Shown piece by piece: positions 1 to 5,457 of a DNA stretch of 5,513 nucleotides; the stretch's first letter is position 1, and each line of letters starts with the position of its first letter. Source of the DNA: Pseudomonadota bacterium. Its GTDB lineage: Bacteria; Myxococcota; Polyangia; Polyangiales; Polyangiaceae. The position numbers and the translations under genes are program-made. The DNA lies in contig JAEZYO010001033.1 in the NCBI GenBank assembly GCA_023419055.1, positions 1 through 5,513 on the forward strand. Direction: 5' to 3'. Under the pieces are notes generated by a model. It did no database searches. It was not told the DNA's origin and worked only from the letters and a program-made list of their open reading frames with translations.

Positions 1-1103
1 AGATAGCCGAGCTCCGAAAGGGTGACCCAGGCGGAGTAGCTCACGTGCACCGCGAGCGGCGCGTACAGATTTCGCGCGCGGTGGCGCACCCAGCCGAGCG
101 CGAGGCCGACCACCACGTGGCTCACGACGGCGTCATCGGCGCCTCGCGCCGCGGAGAAGAGCATCGCCTGCGCGATCACGGCTTGCCCGGCTGGCATCAC
201 GCGCTCGAAGCGTCCCTGGGCGAAGCCGCGAAAAAACAGCTCGTCGACGAGCGGACGAAAGACCACGAGCAACGCGAGCACGAGCGCCTGAGGCAAACCC
301 TTATCCAAGAACGAAGCTGGCCAGCTCGCGAGATCCACACGAACCTTGCGCGCAAACCAGACGTACTCGTTCATGAACAGGCAGAGCAAGAGCAGGCTGA
401 CCGCGACCAGAAGCCAATCTCTGCCCGTGAACCTACGGCGCAGCAGGTCGAGCCAGTCGCCTCGCGCCTTCCAGACGAAGGAGGCGCAGGCCACCGTCCA
501 CGCGAGCTCGAGCGCGGCGGCGTAGTTGCCCCAAAAGCCCGCCGAGAGAAACTGGATCGCGCAAAGCTGCGAGAGCGCTGCGGTGGCGCTCAAGCCGGGT
601 CGCAGCAGTGACCAAGACTTCGGCTCGTCGCCGAAGAGCGTGGCCGCAGCCGCAATTCCACGAACGAGCACGAAAGCGAGCGCCAGCATGACGGAGAAGC
701 GCAGCGCGAGCGTGAAGGCGAAGGCGGTCTCGTCACGCGGCGTCCAGCCGACCTCCCATTCCCACAGGAGGACACCGAGCTCCAAAGGCCAGCGAGTCAG
801 CGCGGTCGAAAAGCCGATTAACAACCCGAGGAGCGGGGCGCGCCGTCGAGCGACGAAATACGCGCCGACGAGAAGCACGCCGAGGGGCACGAATGTCCAT
901 GGCTCGTTGGTGCTCCAGTAAAGCGCTACGAGAGCGAGCACCAACAGCACTCGCTGGGCCCAGCGAACGCGACCGTGAAGCCGATAATCCGACCGATCGA
1001 GCTCGCTGTCGCGGCCGCCCTCGAGCGAAGAGCTCTGCGGCGCGGCATACGGATTGACCTCGGCCAGCGCACCTTTCGCGCGTGAAGATTCGCGATCGCT
1101 CAT
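1..1103 (-). CDS. CPBP-family (CAAX protease-like) membrane protein, motif-degenerate paralog, C-terminus cut by window edge
   Basis: The frame is open from ATG at 1103 to the left edge (367 full codons) and ends within SELGYL. The downstream paralog ends about eight residues after its matching SELGHL, so only the last few residues are probably missing. It aligns end to end with the adjacent copy: start MSDRESSRA, then EVNPYAAP (residues 15-22), about eight to ten hydrophobic segments from residue 50 on, and a C-terminal CPBP core. CPBP/Rce1-type proteases use EExxxR, FxxxH and HxxxN motifs in the membrane. Here these read D287-E288-L-F-F-R292, F316-S-A-A-R320 and H353-V-S-Y-S357. The first Glu is Asp, the motif-2 His is Arg and the motif-3 Asn is Ser. 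The reading frame is intact, so this is probably an expressed protein with lost or altered catalysis rather than a decaying gene. Its ATG overlaps the upstream TGA (ATGA), and CGAGG lies about five bases before the ATG, inside the upstream gene. Family assignment is fairly sure; substrate and role are unknown. Confidence 0.85.
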   Translation of the reverse strand, partial: MSDRESSRAKGALAEVNPYAAPQSSSLEGGRDSELDRSDYRLHGRVRWAQRVLLVLALVALYWSTNEPWTFVPLGVLLVGAYFVARRRAPLLGLLIGFSTALTRWPLELGVLLWEWEVGWTPRDETAFAFTLALRFSVMLALAFVLVRGIAAAATLFGDEPKSWSLLRPGLSATAALSQLCAIQFLSAGFWGNYAAALELAWTVACASFVWKARGDWLDLLRRRFTGRDWLLVAVSLLLLCLFMNEYVWFARKVRVDLASWPASFLDKGLPQALVLALLVVFRPLVDELFFRGFAQGRFERVMPAGQAVIAQAMLFSAARGADDAVVSHVVVGLALGWVRHRARNLYAPLAVHVSYSAWVTLSELGY

Positions 1104-1104
1104 C
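1077..1104. repeat. 28-bp direct repeat at CPBP gene starts, copy 1
   Basis: This segment is identical to 2210-2237. It covers the first nine codons (MSDRESSRA) of the left CPBP gene, its ATG and the base before it, including the ATGA overlap. Neighbouring bases differ, although the NPYAAP-coding stretch a few codons on is also closely matched. It is best read as the 5' boundary of a tandem gene duplication. Confidence 0.85.
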
Positions 1105-2236
1105 CGAACCTCGAAAACTCGGGCAAGTGTCCGAGCTCCGAAACGACGAGCCAGGCGTTGTAGCCAGCGTGCACCAGGAAGGGTGCGTACAGGCTTCTCG
1201 TCCTATTACGGAGCCAACCCAAAGCGAAGCCGACGACCGCGTGGCAAAGCCAGACGCGAGCCGTCGGATGCGCAGCGGAATACAGCGCGGCTTGCGCGAG
1301 GAGCGCCGCCCCGGGAGTCATCACACGCTCCAGGCGAGCTTGAACGAAACCTCGAAAGACGACCTCCTCCACGAGCGGGACGACGCCGGCGAAGAACGCC
1401 AGCAAGAGCTCGGTCGACCATTGCTCCGAAAGCTGCCAGCCCAGTGTCTGAAGCCCTCGGATACCGGCGACCTTCTCCGCGAACCACAGGTACTCCTGCT
1501 GAATGGCGACCAACCCGAGCAAGGTTCCGAACGCGAAGAGGCCGTCCTGCGGCCTCACGTTGCTCCACGTGAAGAGTCCTCGCCATTGTCCAGCGGCGAG
1601 CCAGACTGAGGGCAAACAGATCACGATACCCGCGAGCTGGACGGCGCCTGCGTAGTAGCTGCGCTTGCCATCGGAGAGGAGCGCGAAACTCGCAACGACG
1701 GTCATCACCACGACGACGCCGAGCGCCGTGCGGAGGTGAAGCCACGCTCGCTCGCCGGCGGAGAGCGTGGTTGCTGCTGCGATCCCGCGCCAGAGGATCA
1801 CGGCGCACGCTAGCGACACGCCGAGCCCGATCGAGAGGTCCATCGCGAGCGTCCGCACGATGGGCTCGTCGAGGCGCGAGACGAGAAGGCTCCGAGCGTC
1901 TTCGCGGGCGAGCGGGGTCGCGAACGTCACCGTCCAGCTCGACACCAAAAACGAGAAGCCCAGGAGCAAGGCCAGGAGCTGCACCCGGAGCGAAATCCAA
2001 AGTGCTCCCACGATGAACCCGACGCTCCCCAACGATCGCCAAGGATCGTGGAGCATCGTGGGCAGCGCCAGGAGGGCGCTCAGAGCGAAAACCCCGCGCG
2101 CCCACCGGATGCGCGCCGACAGCTTGCCTTCATCGAGTTCGAGACTGACCACGCGTTCGGGGCCCGTGCTGGCCGGCGCAGCGTACGGATTGACCTCGGA
2201 CAGGTCTTCCGCGCGTGAAGATTCGCGATCGCTCAT
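1100..2236 (-). CDS. CPBP-family intramembrane metalloprotease (CAAX protease-like), complete motif set
   Basis: A 378-residue polytopic membrane protein with roughly ten hydrophobic segments (about 48-62, 67-83, 86-105, 133-156, 168-187, 195-215, 232-251, 276-292, 308-321, 350-366). The CPBP core is C-terminal: E290-E291-V-V-F-R295 (EExxxR), Y319-S-A-A-H323 (Tyr in place of the usual Phe of FxxxH) and H356-A-G-Y-N360 (HxxxN). The family includes Rce1-like prenyl proteases and bacterial proteins linked to bacteriocin self-immunity or membrane-protein processing; no bacteriocin gene is visible here. The N-terminal ~45 residues are polar and contain NPYAAP (residues 16-21), a short motif I recognise from the N-termini of many environmental-bacterial membrane proteins, role unknown to me. 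The ATG overlaps the TGA of the upstream remnant (ATGA), and I see no good Shine-Dalgarno sequence before it, so translation may be coupled to the remnant's reading frame. The stop overlaps the next gene's ATG in the same way. Catalytic competence is inferred from motifs. Confidence 0.88.
   Translation of the reverse strand: MSDRESSRAEDLSEVNPYAAPASTGPERVVSLELDEGKLSARIRWARGVFALSALLALPTMLHDPWRSLGSVGFIVGALWISLRVQLLALLLGFSFLVSSWTVTFATPLAREDARSLLVSRLDEPIVRTLAMDLSIGLGVSLACAVILWRGIAAATTLSAGERAWLHLRTALGVVVVMTVVASFALLSDGKRSYYAGAVQLAGIVICLPSVWLAAGQWRGLFTWSNVRPQDGLFAFGTLLGLVAIQQEYLWFAEKVAGIRGLQTLGWQLSEQWSTELLLAFFAGVVPLVEEVVFRGFVQARLERVMTPGAALLAQAALYSAAHPTARVWLCHAVVGFALGWLRNRTRSLYAPFLVHAGYNAWLVVSELGHLPEFSRFG
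1120..1143. repeat. 24-bp direct repeat at CPBP gene ends, copy 1
   Basis: This segment is identical to 2253-2276 and encodes the SELGHLP region near the C-terminus of the complete CPBP gene. The flanking sequence further into the gene is also visibly similar to the remnant. It supports a common origin of the 3' ends of the two units. Confidence 0.8.
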
Positions 2237-2237
2237 C
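2210..2237. repeat. 28-bp direct repeat at CPBP gene starts, copy 2
   Basis: This segment is identical to 1077-1104 and marks the start of the complete CPBP gene, including the ATGA junction with the remnant. Identity of synonymous positions over nine codons, in proteins that otherwise differ substantially, suggests recent conversion or selection on the translation-initiation region. Confidence 0.85.
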
Positions 2238-2442
2238 GCAGCATCAACGACGCGGGCAAGTGTCCGAGCTCCGAAAGAACGACCCAGGCATTGTAGCTGG
2301 CGTGCACCAAGAACGGTGGGTAGCGCGTTCCGGTACGGTTCCGCATTGCCGAAAACAACATGGCTTGCGCGACGAGAGCGACGCGAGGCCTCATCACTCG
2401 CTCAGGCGACTGTGCACGAAGCCCTGAAACAAGATCCTGCCG
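2233..2442 (-). pseudogene. C-terminal remnant of a third CPBP-family copy (frameshift plus internal deletion)
   Basis: Reading 2442 to 2233 on the minus strand, recognisable CPBP homology begins at GRILFQGFVHSRL, which matches the VEEVVFRGFVQARL segment of the next gene. Both catalytic acidic residues and the Arg of EExxxR are gone. After the RL codons one base is missing (CTG-AG-CGA-GTG where the intact copy has CTG-GAG-CGT-GTG), which shifts the frame. From ATG at 2394 a 53-codon frame runs on: MRPRVALVAQAMLFSA, then a jump of about 20 codons (the segment with motif-2 His and the following helix is lost), then RNRT, FLVHASYNAW and SELGHLP, ending LMLR at TGA 2235-2233. HxxxN is retained. 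The TGA overlaps the ATG of the intact gene as ATGA. At the frameshift, the old frame's TGA and the 2394 ATG overlap as TGATG. The N-terminal three quarters are absent; the sulfatase-fold gene's stop lies about 60 bp upstream. Relic status is well supported; whether the 53-residue peptide is made is unknown. Confidence 0.85.
2253..2276. repeat. 24-bp direct repeat at CPBP gene ends, copy 2
   Basis: This is the copy of 1120-1143 inside the CPBP remnant, in the frame SELGHLP. Beyond it, towards the remnant's TGA, the two sequences diverge completely (LMLR versus SRFG ends). Confidence 0.8.
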
Positions 2443-2503
2443 CGTCCGCCACCGCCACCCAAAGTATCGTACGGCGAGGATCTGAGGAAGGGCGCGGCGC
2501 GTC

Positions 2504-4456
2504 CTACTTCGGGATGCCCTCGCCCGGGAGCCGACCGAAGGTCTGCTTCGCGAACGGGATCAGCGTCGAGCACCCCTCGGGCCCGAGGTTCTTGAGCTCG
2601 TTCGGATCCGTCGCGAGATCGTAACACTTCCAGCCTGGATCCCAGGAGCGCGCCTCGAGCTTCAGGCTCTTCTGCATGTAGCCCCAGTTCTCGAAGGCGC
2701 AGCTCCAGACCCCCGCGCAGTTGGTGAGCGGCACGGGCTGATCGGTCGTGGCCTCTTCGAGCAAGCTGTGACCGTGGAGCTTCTCGCGGTAACGCCCGAG
2801 CTCGGCGATCTTCGGCACGCCGATCAGATCGAGGATGGTGGGCGCCACGTCGATGTGAAAGAGGTACGCGTCCTTCTTCTTCCGCAGGTTCGCTTCTTCC
2901 TCCGGGGTGAGCGTGCCGGGGGGCGCGTCGATCCACATCGGCACGTGGATCTCCTCGTCGAAGATGCTGAAGGTGTGGCCCATCTGGCCGTGCTCGCGGA
3001 AGGCCTCGCCGTGATCGCTCGTGTAGACGATCACGGTGCGCGGCCCCATCGGCGAGCTCCGGACGTGCTCGAGGATGCGCGCGACGTGCTGGTCCTGCTG
3101 GTAGACGGCGTTCTGGTAGTAATTGAGGAAGGCGTCGTTGTCGTCCGGCCCCTTGCTCATCTCGGCGGGCTGAAACGGCTGCGGGCCGTCCGGATCGACG
3201 TGGTACGGGTAGTGCACGTTCGAGAGCTGAATCACGCCCAGGAACGGCTCCTTCAGCTTGCCGATGTTGGCGTTCACGTGATCGGCGAGCAGCTGCTCCG
3301 GCGCGCCGATGTCGAGATCCGCCGTCGGCTCGAGGTCGGTCGCGCTCACGAACTGGCTCACCCCGAGGTTCTTCACCCAGAGCCGCGCGTTGCCGAACAT
3401 CATGTTCTGGCTGGTCCAGAACGCGGTGTCGTAACCGGTCGCGCGGGCGTAGTCGAAGATGAGCGGCCACGTGTGGAGCTCGTCGCGCGAGGCGGTGGGG
3501 TAGAGCCCCGACCAGAGCACGGCGAGAGAGATCGCCGTGCACGAGTCCATCGAGCGCATCTGCGTGAAGGAGTAGCGATTCGGGAGCAGCCGGTTCGTGG
3601 CTTCGGTCCTGTCGCACGCGGGGTCGTAGACCGTGCAGGTGGCGCGCTGCCGGACGCTCTCGAGGATCACGAACAGCACGTTCCGCTCGGGCACCGCGGC
3701 GCGCGTGAGCGTCGGGACCGGCAAGCTCTCTCTCGCGCGGGGGCGAAGCTGATTGCTCTGCTCGCTCCAGCCGAGCTGGGTCTGGAGCAGGCCACCGACC
3801 GAGTGCAGGTAGAGGATGTCCGGCATGGACGCCTGCACGTGGCGATGCTGCGTGGGAATGAAGAAGCTCGCGACGAGCACGATCGGCGCGAACGCCCCGG
3901 CAATGCGCGCCTTCTTGCGCGTGGGTCGGAGGTACCGGCGCGCCGCGATCACGAGCGCTGTCGAAAGGACGAGGGGTGGCGCCTTGGCCTCCGCGTAGTT
4001 GCCGATGTCGGCCCACAGCTGGTTGACGACGCTGTCCATGAAGTTCGACGCGAACAGGGAGACGTCGACGTTCAGGTACGCGTGATACTGCTGGTAGAAG
4101 TAGGTCTGGCCGCCGATGGCGAAGGTCGAAAAGATCACGAACAGCACGGCCGCGACCCAGCCGAGCGCGCCGCGTCGCCGGCTCGCCGCGTAGAGCAGCA
4201 CGCCCCACACCACGACGCTCTCGAGGACCGCGGCGGCGTAGAGGAGCGCGTGCTCGCTCTCGAAAGCGCGGATGCGAGCGCCGCGCCGGACCAGATCGGT
4301 CACGAGCACCACCGCCGGCACGGCGAGCAGCACGATCGGAATGATGGGCTTGCGCACCCTCACCCACGCTCGCAGGCGAGCGGTCCGAAGGCTCCCTCGG
4401 GTCCGCGGGGGCCTGGACGTCCCCGAGGCCTGCGCGTCGTGAACGGCTTGGGCCAA
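2504..4456 (-). CDS. Membrane-anchored sulfatase/phosphoethanolamine-transferase-fold enzyme (alkaline phosphatase superfamily)
   Basis: A protein of up to 650 residues. Five hydrophobic segments (about 37-56, 68-91, 98-116, 160-175, 184-200) precede a soluble domain from about 255, the layout of LtaS- and EptA-type transferases whose catalytic domain faces the periplasm. Superfamily signatures: NVLFVILES (metal ligand E266), SCTAISLAVLWSG (302-320 region), HYPYH (415-419), YTSDHGE (D481, H482), GHT (H494), HIDVAPTILDLIG (534-546) and a sulfatase-like YDLATDPNELKNL (612-624). The arylsulfatase C-x-P-x-R motif is absent: C306-T-A-I-S. T307 sits where pEtN transferases carry the nucleophilic Thr, so phosphate-ester transfer or hydrolysis on a lipid or polysaccharide is likelier than formylglycine-dependent desulfation. 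C274 and C281 could form a disulfide. The TTG at 4456 is the first start after an in-frame TAA; residues 1-31 are Arg/Pro/Ser/Thr-rich and doubtful. GTG at 4363 or 4357 would put the start just before the first membrane span. The stop is TAG, about 60 bp before the CPBP remnant on the same strand. Substrate unknown. Confidence 0.9.
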   Translation of the reverse strand: MAQAVHDAQASGTSRPPRTRGSLRTARLRAWVRVRKPIIPIVLLAVPAVVLVTDLVRRGARIRAFESEHALLYAAAVLESVVVWGVLLYAASRRRGALGWVAAVLFVIFSTFAIGGQTYFYQQYHAYLNVDVSLFASNFMDSVVNQLWADIGNYAEAKAPPLVLSTALVIAARRYLRPTRKKARIAGAFAPIVLVASFFIPTQHRHVQASMPDILYLHSVGGLLQTQLGWSEQSNQLRPRARESLPVPTLTRAAVPERNVLFVILESVRQRATCTVYDPACDRTEATNRLLPNRYSFTQMRSMDSCTAISLAVLWSGLYPTASRDELHTWPLIFDYARATGYDTAFWTSQNMMFGNARLWVKNLGVSQFVSATDLEPTADLDIGAPEQLLADHVNANIGKLKEPFLGVIQLSNVHYPYHVDPDGPQPFQPAEMSKGPDDNDAFLNYYQNAVYQQDQHVARILEHVRSSPMGPRTVIVYTSDHGEAFREHGQMGHTFSIFDEEIHVPMWIDAPPGTLTPEEEANLRKKKDAYLFHIDVAPTILDLIGVPKIAELGRYREKLHGHSLLEEATTDQPVPLTNCAGVWSCAFENWGYMQKSLKLEARSWDPGWKCYDLATDPNELKNLGPEGCSTLIPFAKQTFGRLPGEGIPK

Positions 4457-4465
4457 AGTCCGCGG

Positions 4466-4471
4466 ATCTTA
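4466..4471 (-). promoter_or_regulatory. Possible -10 element for the sulfatase-fold gene
   Basis: TAAGAT on the minus strand matches the sigma-70 consensus TATAAT at four of six positions, including the first two and the last. No convincing -35 box sits at 17 bases; TTGGTG lies about 19 bases upstream. Transcription would begin almost at the TTG codon 4456, giving either a leaderless TTG start or a ~95-base leader to the internal GTG starts. Confidence 0.25.
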
Positions 4472-4571
4472 GTCAGCTTTTCCGGAGCGTCACCAATTCG
4501 TCGCCCGCGGGTCACGCCGGCCGAAACCAGGTCCGGGCACGGATTTACGCGAAACTACTCGAGAATTTACC

Positions 4572-4600
4572 TTGACTCGGCGTGAGACGCTCCCCAGGAT
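4572..4600 (+). promoter_or_regulatory. Candidate sigma-70-type promoter of the response regulator
   Basis: TTGACT (4572-4577) is a five-of-six match to the -35 consensus. Seventeen bases downstream is CAGGAT (4595-4600), a weak three-of-six -10 that keeps A at position 2 and T at position 6. The predicted start near 4607 would leave a short leader containing the Shine-Dalgarno sequence. The geometry is good but the -10 is poor. Confidence 0.35.
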
Positions 4601-4613
4601 TGAAACTCGAGGT

Positions 4614-4620
4614 GAGGAGG
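4614..4620 (+). promoter_or_regulatory. Strong Shine-Dalgarno sequence of the response regulator
   Basis: GAGGAGG ends four bases before the ATG at 4625. It fixes that start codon and supports the 24-residue extension ahead of the receiver core. Confidence 0.8.
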
Positions 4621-4624
4621 ATCG

Positions 4625-5071
4625 ATGGCGCCTACGCAGAGCGGCTCCGAGCACGACAATTCGAGCGCCCTCGGTCTGGCTTCGGGGCGGGGCGAGACGG
4701 TCCTGATCGTGGACGACGACCCGCTGGTGCGGAGCCTGACGGAGCGCGTCCTTACTCGCCTGGGTTACACGGTCATGGCGGCGGCCGACGGCGCCGAGGC
4801 GGTCGAGCTCGTGAGCAAGAAAGGCAACCACGTCGACCTGATGCTCACCGACGTGATCATGCCGCAGCAGAGCGGCCCCGCGCTGCACCAGCGCATCCTG
4901 GAGCTCCAGCCCGACGTGAAGGTCATCTACATGTCGGGTTATACGGGTGATCACATCGGTGAGCGCACGACCGACGCTCCGCTCTTGACCAAGCCCTTCA
5001 CCCTCAAGCAGCTGAGCGACGCCATCCGCGCCGTTCTCGAGGGTCGCGCGATCGCTCAGCCCGACCCCTGA
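4625..5071 (+). CDS. Single-domain response regulator (CheY-like receiver)
   Basis: A 148-residue protein that is essentially one receiver domain. The core spans about 25-140: ETVLIVDDDP (acidic pair D30/D31), LMLTDVIMP with phospho-acceptor D76, YMSGYT with the conserved switch residue S104, and LLTKPF with K123. All catalytic and signalling residues are present, so it should accept phosphate from a histidine kinase in the cytoplasm. No DNA-binding or enzymatic output domain follows; the protein ends about eight residues after the last helix. The sequence style (ETVLIVDDDPLVR, MSGYTGDHI, TKPFTLKQL) resembles receivers attached to hybrid histidine kinases, so it may act in a phosphorelay or by protein-protein contact. 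No kinase gene is visible here. Residues 1-24 are polar and probably disordered. It is divergent from the sulfatase-fold gene and convergent with the small membrane gene, so it is likely transcribed alone. Confidence 0.93.
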   Translation: MAPTQSGSEHDNSSALGLASGRGETVLIVDDDPLVRSLTERVLTRLGYTVMAAADGAEAVELVSKKGNHVDLMLTDVIMPQQSGPALHQRILELQPDVKVIYMSGYTGDHIGERTTDAPLLTKPFTLKQLSDAIRAVLEGRAIAQPDP

Positions 5072-5089
5072 GCCGCACGTTCAGGCTCA
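5069..5089. terminator. Inverted repeat joining two convergent stop codons, possible bidirectional terminator
   Basis: TGAGCC (5069-5074) and GGCTCA (5084-5089) form a six-base stem around a nine-base loop. The left arm starts with the response regulator's TGA; the right arm, read on the minus strand, starts with the TGA of the small membrane gene. An alternative stem, CCTGA (5067-5071) with TCAGG (5081-5085), overlaps it. There is no T-run on either side, so intrinsic termination is uncertain. Confidence 0.4.
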
Positions 5090-5434
5090 ACCCTGCGGAG
5101 GCACGCTGGTCGGCGCCGAGACGATGCTGACCCTCTCCTCGGCCTCGCGCTTCGAGCTCCTGACGCGCTTGACGATTCGAATGACGCTCTGAATCACGAG
5201 CGCTATCGCTCCGGAAATCAAGAGCGCGTTCGTGATCCAGAGCGACACGGCGCCGTGACGCAAGAGCCGGCCGCCCCAGTGCATTAGGTCCGGCAGGCGT
5301 GACCAATCCGGCCGCATGCTGAAGTACGACTCGCCGTGGAGCCAAGGGTTGAGCCTCAGATCCACGAAGGAGTAGATCACCAGCAGGACCGCGACGACGA
5401 TCCAGATCCGGAAGAACCCGCGAACCGAGTCCAC
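5087..5434 (-). CDS. Small two-transmembrane protein of unknown function
   Basis: A 115-residue protein I do not recognise. Two hydrophobic helices are clear: about 8-26 (FRIWIVVAVLLVIYSFVDL) and about 62-87 (ending VIQSVIRI). Between them is a ~35-residue loop rich in Trp, Arg and Pro (W31, H33, W44, W53). The tail 88-101 is strongly charged (KRVRSSKREAEER) and the last 15 residues are Ser/Pro/Val-rich. By the positive-inside rule both ends are cytoplasmic and the loop periplasmic. The start is GTG at 5434: an in-frame TAA lies two codons upstream, so no longer version exists, and no properly spaced Shine-Dalgarno sequence is visible. It converges on the response regulator with 15 bases between stop codons. 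Codon pattern and hydrophobic layout support a real gene; no catalytic motif is visible. Confidence 0.75.
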   Translation of the reverse strand: MDSVRGFFRIWIVVAVLLVIYSFVDLRLNPWLHGESYFSMRPDWSRLPDLMHWGGRLLRHGAVSLWITNALLISGAIALVIQSVIRIVKRVRSSKREAEERVSIVSAPTSVPPQG

Positions 5435-5439
5435 CCTTT

Positions 5440-5457
5440 AATCTAGCACGCGCTAGA
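5440..5457 (-). promoter_or_regulatory. Extended -10 with overlapping 16-bp palindrome upstream of the two-TM gene
   Basis: On the minus strand TGC-TAGATT is an extended -10 (TAGATT at 5445-5440, four of six to TATAAT, with TG one base before). No good -35 is seen, as is common with extended -10 promoters. Transcription would start about at the GTG codon 5434, giving a leaderless or near-leaderless message. TCTAGC (5442-5447) and GCTAGA (5452-5457) form a palindrome with a four-base centre that covers most of the -10, the arrangement expected for a repressor site. The regulator is unknown. Confidence 0.4.

Larger units (their letters stand above)
4457..4624. other. Divergent intergenic region between the sulfatase-fold gene and the response regulator
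   Basis: This 168-bp region must hold the promoters of two divergent genes. It is less GC-rich around 4540-4575 than its surroundings. I see no RNA gene, riboswitch or long inverted repeat. The candidate promoter elements are listed separately. Confidence 0.7.

Noticed and set aside
45..921. Plus-strand open frames of 188 and 131 codons
   Set aside because: Both are antisense to the left CPBP gene, rich in Arg/Ser/Glu, and show no motifs.
1100..2236. Bacteriocin immunity role for the CPBP genes
   Set aside because: The family includes immunity proteins, but no bacteriocin precursor, leader peptide or export gene is present in the window.
1054..2624. Plus-strand open frames of 172, 175, 285 and 70 codons
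   Set aside because: They are antisense to the complete CPBP gene and remnant; their sequences are low-complexity basic stretches.
3537..3551. Cysteine-type sulfatase active site at C306
   Set aside because: The residues are C-T-A-I-S; both the Pro and the Arg of C-x-P-x-R are missing, so formylglycine formation is not expected.
2394..4367. A 657-codon minus-strand frame offset from the sulfatase-fold gene
   Set aside because: It is an Arg/Ala/Pro-rich shadow frame. Only its last dozen codons (RILFQGFVHSRL) are meaningful, and those belong to the CPBP remnant.
2768..4585. A 605-codon plus-strand open frame antisense to the sulfatase-fold gene
   Set aside because: Its product is dominated by Arg, Glu, Val, Asp and His with no domain, typical of an antisense frame in GC-rich DNA. 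The minus strand carries clear family motifs across the same bases.
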